64,000 nucleotides of DNA, from positions 53,571,451-53,635,450 of the forward strand of contig CM077150.1 of NCBI GenBank assembly GCA_039583875.1, written 5' to 3'. Shown piece by piece: positions 19,586-31,466 of the stretch. Within the stretch, counting starts at the first letter, position 1. Each line of letters begins with the position of its first letter. A program made the position numbers and the translations under genes. Under the pieces are notes generated by a model, which was not told the origin of the DNA, did not search any database, and saw only the letters and a program-made list of their open reading frames with translations. The stretch is from Platanthera guangdongensis (taxonomy: Eukaryota > Streptophyta > Magnoliopsida > Asparagales > Orchidaceae).

Positions 19586-21920
19586 TGTAACTACTCCATC
19601 TGTTCATATAGAATATAATAGAAGGTCTGGGCGGGGCACCACACCATATACCACAAAACAGGCGGCGAGGTTACATGTTAATATCAAAACACAATCGCAT
19701 CCTAACTCAGAGCATGATAGCGGAAGATTTTAACAACAATATTGAACTCCAACCATGAATGTACACTATATATATAAACAACCACATTTATATATAAACT
19801 CTTGAAGGAATGTACAACACATACAATATCCTTTGGCCTTATGGCCTTACAGTTACTCTTTACAAGTGTGGATTCTAAACATCGGCGCGCAGGTCGGCCA
19901 CACATGAACAAAACACAACATTCTTTGCTTAGCCTTCAAGGGCTAGCAGCAGCAGCAGGGACTTCAGCCCTTATTTGTCCTGCTCGGCTCTCCAGCACCT
20001 GCACAAGGATAGCCCACCAAACGGTGGCAAATAGGGCAACAGTTAGCATTCAGCTGACCAATTTATAACGACCCTACCCCTTTCCCGGGGCAGTGGTATT
20101 CCTTCCCTGCAGGCATAACAATTTATAGGCAGATATATCACACATTGTGATCTCACGCACAAACCATACATCACAACCGTCAGCAACGCAGCCCGATGAT
20201 TCGTGCACTCAGGTCACATTCTTGCTGTAGCAGCGAACCAGGGTCCCACCACCGTTCCCGGCCCGAAACCCGACAGTAAAATTGAGCATTTAGTCTTAAT
20301 GGCGCGCAGGCCTAAAACTCTCATTATACGCTCCAACTGACCGCACTTTCAGGTCTCCAAGTCGGATGGACATAACGCAGGTACGGATCAGCCACCCCCC
20401 GTTGCTCAAGTCGCCTTGCCATCACCTAATACCAATGTACTCGAGGCCAAATCTAAGGCGAGGGTCGGTTTCAACTTTCCAGTTCGGAACGAGGCCTTTC
20501 AAGAGCTTGCAGCTCACAATAGCCATACTGTCCACCAAGGACTGGCTTCACAATGGCCACAATGTCCACCAAGGACTGGCTTCACAAGAGCCACAATGTC
20601 CACCATGGACTGGCTTCATAAGAGCCACAATGTCCACCAAGTACTGGCTTCACAATCAATTTGGGGAGTTCATGTTAGCATCCTTCACGATCTCTTAGCG
20701 GGTTTCAACGGAAGCTCTCTTTCTGCACCCAACTCAACCCAAACCCTGCAGCATCCCGCAATGCCAGAAAACTGGCCTTGCTATAGTACACGACACAAGC
20801 ATCACAAGGGTATTTTTCTGGACTACCACTCTAGTACTTCCTGCTACTGCCCTTCACAGGTTCAACTCATCGACTCCACAAACTACACGTTTAACCACAG
20901 AGTATTCTCCAATGTGCAAATGAAACATCACCAATCCATACCAACCTATCCAGATGGGCTTCACACAGCATGCTTATTTCGTACTACACATTTTCGGATC
21001 TATATGTAGGACTATTGGGGATTCCAAGAATCAACCCAAGGGAAATCCCTCCGCAATCCACCCTCTGGTGGGGGAAATCCATGCACATGCCAAAAAGAAG
21101 GATTTCACATGTCCAGGAAGGAAGATCGTTACCCTTGACGACCTCTTTGGATCCATGGAAATCTATCCGGTTGGAAAGTGCCGCAGCGGCCTTGCCTCCA
21201 CAATTCTGGCCTCGGATCTCGATTCAAAACTCGGAAGCACCACCGGCGGCTGGATCCCTTTCTCCTCCTCCTCCTTGCTCTCCCTCCTCTCTAGCTCTTT
21301 TAGAAAGAGAATGACCAAGACTAAATGAGAGTTAATCTTTCATATCCCGACCTTAAAGCAGCAGGGAGAAGCCCGGCCAGTAGATCCCAGATGAAGGAAA
21401 TGAACGGCTACAAATTGCCCTCAAAAACCTATTTTTTGGGCTGACACAGCCTGTGACACGCCCGTGTCACAAGCCGTGTACCTTAAGCGGCACACAACCG
21501 ACTTAACCCGAACAGGACACGGCCATGTGACACGCCCGTGTTATAGGCCGTGTGCCCTAACACGGCTTCAGACACGCCTGTGTCTAGCCCATGTTCACCA
21601 AGCCTCATTGCCTTGGCCAAAACCAGAGAAGGACACGACCATGTGATACGCCCGTGTCACAGTTGACACGCCCGTATCATAGGCTGTATTCCCCACTCAA
21701 GGATCGTCGAGTGCATTTATAAGAGTGGAGGTCGACAAACCAGAGGAGGACACAACCTCGGACACGCCCGTGTCGCAGGCCGTATTCCCTCTCGAGAACT
21801 CATCGAGTGCATTTCGGCGAGCACTCAACAGGCTGCTCAACCATACAGAGCAGGACACGGCTTGGGACACGCCCGTGTCTCAGGCCGTGTTGCCCAGCCT
21901 TAACCATTTGGGGTGTTACA
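19586..21920 (-). repeat. Chromovirus 5' LTR
   Basis: 2335 bp, homologous throughout to 12416-14725, with the same 34-bp tandem unit in four copies (20521-20656) and the ACACGCCCGTGTC palindrome array (21440-21900). Begins on the minus strand with TGTAACACCCC at 21920. Confidence 0.93.
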
Positions 21921-22499
21921 CCAAGAGTCAATTGCACTTCGGCTGAGAACGGATCATAATAGAACTCCTCTGATTCTGAGTGGCACACAAACTGGACTGA
22001 CGCGATTGTCTCATAAAATGCTCCACATAGAGCTAAATGTCAACTGATCCACCTCCAACGGTGGTCTCCCATAGTAAAACTAAACCTGTCAAGGCTTCTA
22101 GTCATTGATGTGCGTGTATGAGAGAAATTGACAAATGCAGGCACACCAAGAAAAAATGCAAACAAAATTGACCTCAGCATGGAAAGATGAACTCCTATGA
22201 GAACTAGTCAAATGTCGATTTGACTAGATACACTCTAAGCTCATAAATGAGGAGTACAAAAGAAAGAGTTTAGGTAATAGGGAGATAAAAACACATTCAA
22301 CAATGAAGTTCTTCACCAGGAAATAACTCAAAATAAGAGTTCTATAAACATAAGCATAGAGATAGCATGACTAGGAAAAAAACATAGGAGAAATGATGGT
22401 AAGCAAATAAAAAGATAGAACGAAATAAAAATGATGAAAATGTAGGAAGAAAACACACACAAAAACAAAGTAAGAGATAAGTGAAAAGAAGTACTAAAG
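21921..22499. other. Unassigned stretch between chromovirus and copia D gag
   Basis: About 580 bases with no convincing open frame or terminal repeat. The left 5 bases (CCAAG) are the chromovirus target duplication. The rest is A-rich on the plus strand and may be downstream sequence of copia D or pre-insertion DNA. Confidence 0.4.
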
Positions 22500-23309
22500 G
22501 ACGTCCTCATTGACATCCTCAAGGCATAGAGATGCGACAGACGTTTCCTTTTCATCACTAGGGATCTTCCTCTTATCCTTGTTCTGAAGCTCTCAACAAT
22601 CCTTTATCCCATGACTCTTCTTTTTACAGTAATTGCAGTAACTATCTGAACTTTTCTTGGACTTGCCTCCTCTGCCTGAACCAGACTGACCCTGAGAGAA
22701 TAAAGCTGAGCTTTAAACAATGCCTGAGCCGGACGACTTATTTCGGATGTCATCAGAGAGTAAGACTGTTGTGACCTCCTCCAAGTCCAAAATATTCCTA
22801 CTGTAGGTGAGGGTAGTGATCATGCCCTCGTAGGACTTTGGAAGATAGTTCAGAAGAATAACTGTCTTGTCCTCTTCCTCCACCTTGATATCCATACTAA
22901 GACACTCAGATAACAATTTATTAAAACTGTTCAGGTGGTCATGTAGAGAGGACCCCTCTTTCATGCTAAACTTGTACAATTGTTGTTTGAGGTAGATGTG
23001 ATTGGGAAGAGACTTCATCATGTAGATACTCTCCAGCTTTGCCCAAATACCAGAGGCATTCGTCTTTGAAAGAATTCCATATAACACATTATCATGCAAG
23101 CAAAGTTGTATGGTAGACAAAGCTTTGAGATCAGAAACCTCCCACATGCAATCGGTAACCGCAACATCCTTATTAATCTTCCCCAATAGGACACGGTGTA
23201 AACCTTCCTTAATCAGTAGTGCTCGGACCTTGACCTGCCATAGGCCAAAATTGTGTTTCTCGTCGAACTTCGTAACTTCAAACTTCGTGTCTGGTGTGGA
23301 AGTCGACAT
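22500..23309 (-). pseudogene. Copia D gag (frameshifted)
   Basis: ATG at 23309 gives MSTSTPDTKFEVTKFDEKHN, a typical copia gag start, followed by a UBN2-type capsid domain: GLWQVKVRALLIKEGLHRVL, GIWAKLESIYMMKSLPN, LKQQLYKFSMKEGSSLHDHL, VILLNYLPKSYE. The frame ends near 22713. In another frame the zinc knuckle CNYCKKKSHGIKDC (about 22660-22615) has proper CX2CX4HX4C spacing, and the translation ends VNEDVL near 22500 after a further stop. No protease or later pol domain follows before the chromovirus, so D is 3'-truncated here. Confidence 0.85.
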
Positions 23310-23460
23310 AGAAATCAAACGGAAGAAATCTGCACGGAGACCGAAGCGACAGAATAAATTCACGAATCAAGATTGAGAAGATAGGGAGCGGATCGATGTC
23401 GTCACCTACCGTTGACCATACTCGAAATGGAACGTCCAAACGATCGTCGATCGAAGCTCT

Positions 23461-23473
23461 CTCTGATAGCACT
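23461..23473 (-). other. Copia D primer binding site, variant
   Basis: Minus strand AGTGCTATCAGAG directly follows the LTR end. It resembles the usual TGGTATCAGAGC but has CT for GG after the first TG. This is either mutation or use of another primer. Confidence 0.6.
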
Positions 23474-24011
23474 TGTTAGGAAAACGATCGTTCCGAGTGC
23501 GGATAAGGTTCTCCTGTTCCAAAAATTTATCTAACAGCCAAAATTGTGGTTATGCGAATACTAATAACACAAAAAATAAAATCAAGCAGCACAAGCAAGA
23601 ACACCAAAATTTAAGTGATTCCCCGAAATTTGGGTACGTCCATATTGCAGGCAAAGATCAAATAATATTTCTTCTCAAAATTCTCAAACATACAATACGA
23701 CTAAAATATGAAGGAGAAAAATAGAACGAATAAATTAGATGGTGGTCTAAATCCTTCAAGGTCCGATCGTACGCGTTGTGACGAGAATTAAAGTGGCGGC
23801 GGAAGAAAATCCGGGCTCTGGAGATAAGGGTAGAAGTCAGAAGCTTGCGGCGAGAGGAACCCAAGACGGCGAAAGGCACACGGCGATGGCGAGAGAGGAT
23901 TGTCGGCCGAGAAGAAAATGCCGCTGAGTGGAAGTAGCCGAAAGACGGCCCGCCGGAGGAAGAACGCCGAAGTGAGGAAATCTGCTGCTCTGCACTTTTT
24001 TTGGTGTTGAC
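23474..24011 (-). repeat. Copia D 5' LTR, part left of copia C
   Basis: On the minus strand this part ends CCTAACA at 23474, next to the primer site. It is interrupted at 24011 by copia C, whose target duplication TTGAC marks the break, and continues at 31467. GC-rich sequence with open frames on the minus strand (23658-24224) is LTR, not a gene. Confidence 0.75.
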
Positions 24012-25628
24012 TGTTGAAATTTGTGAAGTGGAAGTGGGTGACGGGACAGGCCGCGCGGCCTGTGCGGACAGCTTTGGCGGACTGGGCGGACTGGGCGGAC
24101 TGAGGTTGCGGCCTGGTGAAAAGTCTGGTGGAAGCCGGCTGTGTTCTGAGCGGGTTGTTGCATGGTGTCCGCGGTTTGGTGCGGCCTGGTATCTGCGGAT
24201 AGAGAGGCTTGCGGACTGATGCATTGCTCAGAGGCCGCGGGTGCTAGCTTGCGCTGTTGACGGGTTGGTTCGAGTTCGCGGATAGCTTGCGGACTGGAGT
24301 GTCCGCGGTTCTGGCTGTTGCGGACTGAGCCTAGAGCTTGGCTGAGGCCTTGTCAAGTTCTGGTGGCACAGCAGGTGTTTGCTGTGGAGATCGTGGTTGG
24401 CGGACTGTGATTGGAGTCCGGCAGGAAGCTACTGCATTGGACAAGTGCGAGGAGCTCGCGGACTGGTTGCGGTCTGTGCTAGGGTGTTTGGCGGACGGGA
24501 CTTTGTGTCCGCCATGCTCGCACTGGCCCTTGATGGTTTTGGACTTGGTCACACTTGGTGTCAAGTTCATGGTGTCCGCCGTATCCGCCAAGTCCGCTGT
24601 GACCGGGCGGACTGTTGCTGTTTGCCTTTGGTCGTGGACTTGTGGCGGATTGAGGTGTGAGTCTTGCGGACTGCCTCGGGTTGGTGCGGACTGCCATTGA
24701 AGAAGGTGCTGTCCTGAAGCAGTTGGAGCTTTGCGGGCTGGTGCCTTGTCCGCTTAGCTTGGGCGGACTGGAGAGGGTTCGTCATTGGTTGCCTTGCTCC
24801 TGGCGGTTTCCCTTGGTGACTGGCTAAGTCCTCGCGGACTGAGCGGACAGTCGTTTTGTGTTCGCGCGGGCTGGGGCGGTGTCGCTATCTCATGGGCGGT
24901 GACCACACTCCTCACCTGGCCTATAAATAGGACCCCCCTGGCACATCTACAGTAACCAGAAGTAACGTGAGTGAACAGTAATTTGGGTTGGGCGAGTGCT
25001 GCGGTCTGTGTTTTTCAGTCCGCACGGATTGTTTCAGGCTGACGGTTTGCTGTGTGCAGGTCGCGCGGATAACTTCAAGGAGCCAGGAGCTTGGCTGTGA
25101 CTTCGGTCAGTGCTTGGAAGTGTGCGGTCTCTGCGGACTCAGCAGGAGGTCGCTCTGCGGCTTGTCAGTTCTGTTTCAACTTTCCCAGCTTCAATAACCT
25201 GTCCGCCGCTTCAGGCGGGTAGGGGAGTTCCTCAGTTCGGGTTCAGCAGGAGGCGAATAACGGTCTGTCCGCGCGACCTCGCGGTCTCGGCGGACTCCGT
25301 GGTATTCGGCGGATTGCAGCATAGCTTGGGCGGTCTCGGCGGTCTCGGCGACCTCGCGGTCTCGGCGGACTGAAGTTCTGTCCGCCCGGCTTGTTTTTTG
25401 GTTCTTTCTGTTTACAGCTGTAATACTAGCGAAATCATGTCTCGCTATGTATGCCTCGGATTGTAATGAAGTGAATGCATAATAAGATCTTCTTGTGCTT
25501 CCATTGTTTTTGTTGGGTGCAACCTCTAGTCCTTGGGTTTCCGCGGTTCAGCGTGCGAACTGGGTAGTTCCGAAGATATTAATTTGGTGTTTGAGCTATC
25601 TTGCTGACCACGTTGAGAAAATTTAACA
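24012..25628 (+). repeat. Copia C 5' LTR
   Basis: Starts TGTTGAAATTTG and ends TTTAACA. It is strikingly rich in GCGGACT and GCGGTCT motifs, including TGGGCGGACTGGGCGGACTG near the start and a run of CGGTCTCGG units at 25320-25370. A TATA-like CTATAAATAG lies at 24921-24930, placing transcription start around 24955. Polyadenylation-like AATAA lies near 25480. Confidence 0.95.
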
Positions 25629-25639
25629 TGGTATCAGAG
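25629..25639 (+). other. Copia C primer binding site, tRNA-iMet type
   Basis: TGGTATCAGAG directly follows the LTR terminus AACA. A short untranslated leader runs to the gag ATG at 25768. Confidence 0.93.
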
Positions 25640-25767
25640 GGAGGTTACTGAGGTTGGAGGTTCAGTTGCGTGAGCGGAGGTCAGCCAGTGTTGTTACTCA
25701 GTGATTGAGGGGTGATCAACCTGTGTTGTTGCTCGGAGTTGCTGAAGGGTACCAACAGGTGATTGCA

Positions 25768-26748
25768 ATGGAAGGAAGCTTAGCAAGAGGTCTGGGCATT
25801 GAACTCTTAACACCGACTAACTATAAAAAGTGGAAGTCGTGCATGAAGAGTTATCTTCTGGGCGAGGAGCTGTGGGAAGTTGTCGGTGGAGACGACAGAC
25901 AGGAAGTAACTGCTGCTTTCGGAACTGCTGAACAGGTGAGGCTCTGGAGAAGAACTAATGCTAAGGCAGAGTTCGTTCTGAAGAGAGCTGTCTCTCCGGA
26001 ACTGTTTGATCACATCATTGGATGTGAGTCGGCTGCTGATATTTGGACAACCATTGATGAGTTGTTCAATAGGAAGAATGTGGCGCGGCTTCAGTTCCTG
26101 GAGAATGAGTTGGCCAGGGCAACTCAGGGAGACCTTTCCATCTCCAGGTACTTCTTAAAGATGAAGAGCTTGTGTGCTGAGCTGTCGGCACTGGATCCTG
26201 ATGAGCCTATCTCTGAGGCAAAGATGAAAAGGCACATTTTCCGCGGCTTGCGGAAGGAGTATGTGGCCTTTGTTACGTCTGTTCAAGGGTGGGCTACTCA
26301 GCCGTCTCTGCTGGAGCTGGAGAATCTGCTTGCCTCGCAGGAGAGCTTAGCAAGGCAGATGGCTGGAGTGAATCTGAATCAGGAAGGCAGCGAGGCTCTC
26401 TTCTCAGGCAAGAAGAAGGGATGGGAAGGGAAGAAGAAGAAGAAGGTGCAGGCAGCTGTTGAGAAGGAGACTTCAACTTCATATCCGCCGGAGAGGAGCA
26501 ATGCTCCTAAGGACTGGAAGAAGAATCTGAAGTGCTACCGGTGTCATCAGCGAGGGCACTTCAAGCGGGACTGCAAGGTCAAACTGCAGCCTGGGCATGC
26601 TGCGGGAAAGGAGGAAGCTTGCTCACGAAGTGAAGAAGCAGAATGGGGAGGAGCTTTCATGACGGGCACTTGTGTCCGGGCCTTATCTGCTGAGGACTTC
26701 AACAGCGAGTGGATCGTCGACTCCGGGTGTGGTCATCACCTCACCGGA
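25768..26748 (+). CDS. Copia C gag and protease start
   Basis: ATG at 25768 gives MEGSLARGLGIELLTPTNYK; the frame is open further upstream but this start fits copia gag. The UBN2-type capsid domain is complete (KWKSCMKSYLLGEELWEVV, AADIWTTIDELFNRKN, LENELARATQGDLSISRYF, IFRGLRKEYVAFVTSV). A lysine-rich stretch and the zinc knuckle CYRCHQRGHFKRDC (about 26534) follow, then the protease start WIVDSGCGHHLTGD (about 26710). The homologous pol frame takes over at about 26750, one base off, consistent with loss of a single nucleotide in GACAGTCGAAG. Gag assembles the cytoplasmic virus-like particle. Confidence 0.9.
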
Positions 26749-29700
26749 GACAGTCGAAGTTCACCTCCATGCAGGCTTACTCAGGTAATGAAGCTATTAT
26801 CACTGCTGATAATACTGTTTATGCAGTAGAGAAGGAGGGGGTCGTGTCTTTGGGTAGTGATCAGGGGCCACTCACGTTAAGGAGTGTGTATCACGTGCCG
26901 GGCATGAAGAAGAACCTCTTCTCGGTGACCAACGCGGTGGACGCTGGGTATCACGTTCTGTTTGGGCCAACAGACGTGAGGTTCCTTCGCAACGTATCAG
27001 CGGTAAAGGCTGATGTTGCTCATGTTGGGAGGAGGGTGAAGAACTTGTTTGTTCTTTCCACCAGTGCCTATGTTGATAAGATGAGGGCCAATGATAGTGC
27101 GGCTATCTGGCATGAGAGGCTGGGGCATGTTGGCATGGACAAGCTGAAGGCAATGGCGAGTAGAAGTCTGGTGAGGGGGTTGCCGATGTTGTCCTCCTTT
27201 GGTGATGGGCATGTTTGTGCGGGCTGTCAATACGGTAAGGCACATCGCCTTCCGTTTGATAAATCTCAAACAAGGAGCAAGAAACCATTGGAGTGTATTC
27301 ATGGCGACCTGATGGGACCGACTGTTACTGCCAGCCTTGGTGGAAGCAAGTACATGCTTGTCTTGGTTGATGACTACTCAAGGTATACTTGGGTGTACTT
27401 CTTAAAGGAGAAGTCGGATGCCTTCCGTTTGTTCGTGGAGTTCAAGGAGTTGGTAGAAGGCCGGCTTGGCTTGCGGATTAAGAAGTTTCGAACTGATAAC
27501 GGGGGAGAGTTTGTCTCTTCCGAGTTTTCTAACTTCTGCAGGAAGCACGGGATCCAACGGGAGCTTACATGTGCTCACACTCCACAACAAAATGGGGTAG
27601 CGGAGCGGAAGATCCGTCATTTGACGGAAACCTGCAAATGCTGGCTGCATGCGAAAGATATCCCGAGGTCCTTTTGGGCGGAGGGAATGTCTTGTGCTGC
27701 ATATGTTATCAACCGGATGCCACTCAGCCCTATCAACATGAAGACGCCCATTGAGCTGTTGCTAAAGGAGAAGCCGAGTGTTGGACACCTTCGGGTTTTC
27801 GGTTCAACTTGCTACGTGCATGTCCCGGATGCTTCACGGACAAAGCTGGATGCGAAGGCAAGGAAACTTGTCTTTGTTGGCTATGATGAGCGGAAGAAGG
27901 GATGGAAGTGCATGGACCCTGTGACGAAGAAGTTCGTGGTGTCAAGAGACGTTGTCTTTGACGAGCTGACGTCATATGGAGGTGGCTCGGTGGAGCCTAC
28001 CGGAAGTAGCAAGGTTGAGGAAGCACCGGTGGAGGCTGCTGAAGGCTTGGAAGAGGAGCTTGTTGTTTCACCAGCAGCTCCTGTTGCTTCGAACTCCGAG
28101 GCTGAGCCTTCTGGCTCAGGAAGCAGGGGGAGCACTGCTCAATGCTTGCCCCAGGTAGGAGTGGAGCCTGAAGAAGCAACGGAAGCCGTGAGCAAGGAGC
28201 CGTGTCTTCGGAGATCGAAGAGGGTGGTTAAGCCACCGGCTCGGTACTGTGATGGGAATGCAGTGAGCTTTGTCTCCTGTTTCTTTGCAGGTCCTCTGGA
28301 TGAGCGAGAGCCTGCAAGCTTCAACGAGGCCACTGGAGTGAAGGAGTGGGAAGGTGCCATGAAGGAAGAGATTGATGCTCTGAAGAAGAATGAAACCTGG
28401 GACCTTGTGCCCAAGGTTGATGGCATTACTCCGGTTACTTGCAAGTGGGTGTATAAGTTGAAGAAGAAGGCTGATGGGAGCATTGATCGGTTCAAGGCTC
28501 GCCTGGTCGCTAGAGGATTCTCACAGCAGTATGGAGAAGACTATGAGGAGACATTCAGTCCAGTTGCGAAGATGACGTCTGTAAGAGTGGTGATCGCCTT
28601 GGCTGCTAGCAAGGGATGGAGGTTGTGGCAACTCGATGTGAAGAATGCCTTTCTTTACGGAGAGATTGACAAGGACATCTTCATGGATCAGCCGCTTGGT
28701 TTCGTCTCTGAGAAGCATCCGGACTATGTCTGCAAACTCAGGAAGGCTCTCTATGGGTTGAAGCAAGCTCCTCGAGCGTGGTATGGGAAGATTGCAGAGT
28801 ACCTGCAGTTCTGTGGATACCTGGCTTCTAACTCGGATTCTAGCTTGTTCGTCAAGAAGAAGGGAGAGCTAAGAGTCTTGGTCCTGCTGTATGTGGATGA
28901 TATGATCATCACAGGGAACTCGGAGGAGGAAGTAGCAAGGCTCAGGGGAGAGCTTGCTATACGCTTCGAGATGAAAGACTTGGGAGAGTTGCATCACTTT
29001 CTTGGTCTGGAAGTGGAGAGGAAGGAGTGCGGGATTCTCATTAGCCAGAAAGGGTATGCTGATCGTATTGTGAAACGGTTTGGCATGGGCGAAGGGAAGA
29101 AGTGCTCTACTCCACTGGAATCTGGGCTGAAGCTTCGACGAGATGAGGGAAGGGTGCTTAATGATCCCTTAGTGTTCAGGGCTCTTGTTGGGAGCTTGAT
29201 CTATCTGACGATTACAAGGCCGGATATAGCTTATGCTGTTGGCCGAGTAAGTCGGTATATGGCTGAACCAAGACAATCTCATCTAGTGGCGGCGAAGGGA
29301 ATTCTGAAGTATGTCAAGGTGACTTCTGAGATGGGACTCCTCTATGGAAGGGATGCGGAATTTGCGTTGCACGGGTACACGGATGCTGACTATGGCGGTG
29401 ATTCGGATGATCGAAGGTCTACTTCTGGTTATGTGTTCACTTGCGGTTCAGCTAGCATCTCGTGGTGTAGCAAGAAGCAGGACTCGGTGTCGGTTTCAAC
29501 CACGGAGGCGGAGTATAAGGCTTCGGCCTTGGCTGCTCGGGAAGCTGTTTGGTTGAGGAGACTCATAGAGGATGTTCATGAAGAAGTGCAAGGGCCTACT
29601 TTACTCCGGGGTGACAATGAGAGTGCTCTCAAACTGGTAAACAATCCAGTGTGTCACGCCAGGACCAAGCACATAGAGATTGATCACCATTTCATCAGGG

Positions 29701-29855
29701 AGAAGGTGTTGGAAGGATCTCTGCTGGTCGGGCATGTTCGGAGTGAAGATAATCTTGCTGACATCTTCACGAAGCCGCTGTCGAAGGGGCCCTTTGAACG
29801 CTTGCGCAGCTTGCTGGGCTTGGTCACCACTTCTCACTTCAAGGGGGAGTGTTGA
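26749..29855 (+). CDS. Copia C pol: protease end, integrase, RT, RNase H
   Basis: Open to TGA at 29853-29855, six bases into the 3' LTR. Order: protease remainder (SKFTSMQAY, MKKNLFSVT); integrase zinc finger HERLGHVGMDK and CAGCQYGK; integrase core with HGDLMGPT, RTDNGGEF and PQQNGVAERK carrying the D, D and E residues; C-terminal YDERKKGWKCMDPV. Then a linker and RT ([60 protein letters not shown]), and RNase H with GYTDADYGGD, STTEAEYKAS, LRGDNESALKLVNNP, RTKHIEIDHHFIRE and DIFTKPL. All catalytic motifs are present and only the frameshift before it breaks the polyprotein. Enzymes act inside the particle and nucleus. Confidence 0.93.
29841..29849 (+). other. Copia C polypurine tract
   Basis: AAGGGGGAG abuts the 3' LTR and overlaps the end of pol. 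Confidence 0.9.
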
Positions 29856-31466
29856 AATTTGTGAAGTGGAAGTGGGTGACGGGACAGGCCGCGCGGCCTG
29901 TGCGGACAGCTTTGGCGGACTGGGCGGACTGGGCGGACTGAGGTTGCGGCCTGGTGAAAAGTCTGGTGGAAGCCGGCTGTGTTCTGAGCGGGTTGTTGCA
30001 TGGTGTCCGCGGTTTGGTGCGGCCTGGTATCTGCGGATAGAGAGGCTTGCGGACTGATGCATTGCTCAGAGGCCGCGGGTGCTAGCTTGCGCTGTTGACG
30101 GGTTGGTTCGAGTTCGCGGATAGCTTGCGGACTGGAGTGTCCGCGGTTCTGGCTGTTGCGGACTGAGCCTAGAGCTTGGCTGAGGCCTTGTCAAGTTCTG
30201 GTGGCACAGCAGGTGTTTGCTGTGGAGATCGTGGTTGGCGGACTGTGATTGGAGTCCGGCAGGAAGCTACTGCATTGGACAAGTGCGAGGAGCTCGCGGA
30301 CTGGTTGCGGTCTGTGCTAGGGTGTTTGGCGGACGGGACTTTGTGTCCGCCATGCTCGCACTGGCCCTTGATGGTTTTGGACTTGGTCACACTTGGTGTC
30401 AAGTTCATGGTGTCCGCCGTATCCGCCAAGTCCGCTGTGACCGGGCGGACTGTTGCTGTTTGCCTTTGGTCGTGGACTTGTGGCGGATTGAGGTGTGAGT
30501 CTTGCGGACTGCCTCGGGTTGGTGCGGACTGTCATTGAAGAAGGTGCTGTCCTGAAGCAGTTGGAGCTTTGCGGGCTGGTGCCTTGTCCGCTTAGCTTGG
30601 GCGGACTGGAGAGGATTCGTCATTGGTTGCCTTGCTCCTGGCGGTTTCCCTTGGTGACTGGCTAAGTCCTCGCGGACTGAGCGGACAGTCGTTTGTGTTC
30701 GCGCGGGCTGGGGCGGTGTCGCTATCTCATGGGCGGTGACCACACTCCTCACCTGGCCTATAAATAGGACCCCCCTGGCACATCTACAGTAACCAGAAGT
30801 AACGTGAGTGAACAGTAATTTGGGTTGGGCGAGTGCTGCGGTCTGTGTTTTTCAGTCCGCACGGATTGTTTCAGGCTGACGGTTTGCTGTGTGCAGGTCG
30901 CGCGGATAACTTCAAGGAGCCAGGAGCTTGGCTGTGACTTCGGTCAGTGCTTGGAAGTGTGCGGTCTCTGCGGACTCAGCAGGAGGTCGCTCTGCGGCTT
31001 GTCAGTTCTGTTTCAACTTTCCCAGCTTCAATAACCTGTCCGCCGGCTTCAGGCGGGTAGGGGAGTTCCTCAGTTCGGGTTCAGCAGGAGGCGAATAACG
31101 GTCTGTCCGCGCGACCTCGCGGTCTCGGCGGACTCCGTGGTATTCGGCGGATTGCAGCATAGCTTGGGCGGTCTCGGCGGTCTCGGCGACCTCGCGGTCT
31201 CGGCGGACTGAAGTTCTGTCCGCCCGGCTTGTTTTTTGGTTCTTTCTGTTTACAGCTGTAATACTAGCGAAATCATGTCTCGCTATGTATGCCTCGGATT
31301 GTAATGAAGTGAATGCATAATAAGATCTTCTTGTGCTTCCATTGTTTTTGTTGGGTGCAACCTCTAGTCCTTGGGTTTCCGCGGTTCAGCGTGCGAACTG
31401 GGTAGTTCCGAAGATATTAATTTGGTGTTTGGGCTATCTTGCTGACCACGTTGAGAAAATTTAACA
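29850..31466 (+). repeat. Copia C 3' LTR
   Basis: 1617 bp, nearly identical to 24012-25628, with TATA-like CTATAAATAG at 30758-30767. Differences seen: C/T near 30532, G/A near 30615, one T fewer near 30692, an extra G near 31046, and A/G near 31431. Confidence 0.95.

Larger units (their letters stand above)
12416..21920 (-). mobile_element. Ty3/gypsy chromovirus (Tekay/Del-like), full structure, degenerate
   Basis: Two LTRs of 2310 and 2335 bp enclose gag, protease, RT, RNase H, integrase and a chromodomain in gypsy order on the minus strand. The left flank CAAAG (12411-12415) and right flank CCAAG (21921-21925) are a target duplication with one mismatch. The LTRs differ at roughly one base in ten over the first 190 bases compared by eye, so this is the oldest complete insertion in the window. 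Coding parts carry many stops and frameshifts. The LTR start TGTAACACCCC and the sequence AAATTTCGGGACGAAATTTC before the polypurine tract are characteristic of the plant Tekay/Del chromovirus lineage. Confidence 0.92.
24012..31466 (+). mobile_element. Copia C: full-length young copia element, 7.5 kb
   Basis: Two 1617-bp LTRs (24012-25628 and 29850-31466) of equal length enclose a primer site, gag, pol and polypurine tract. The target duplication TTGAC is exact (24007-24011 and 31467-31471). By eye the LTRs differ by about three substitutions and two single-base indels, indicating very recent insertion. Coding sequence is open except for one frameshift in protease. It interrupts the LTR of copia D. 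The LTR at 43305-44838 belongs to a related element. Confidence 0.96.

Noticed and set aside
23658..24224. Minus-strand frames of 188 and 108 codons near copia D, one repeated near 29601-30062
   Set aside because: They lie in GC-rich LTR sequence of copia D and copia C; the repeated half is simply the copia C LTR.
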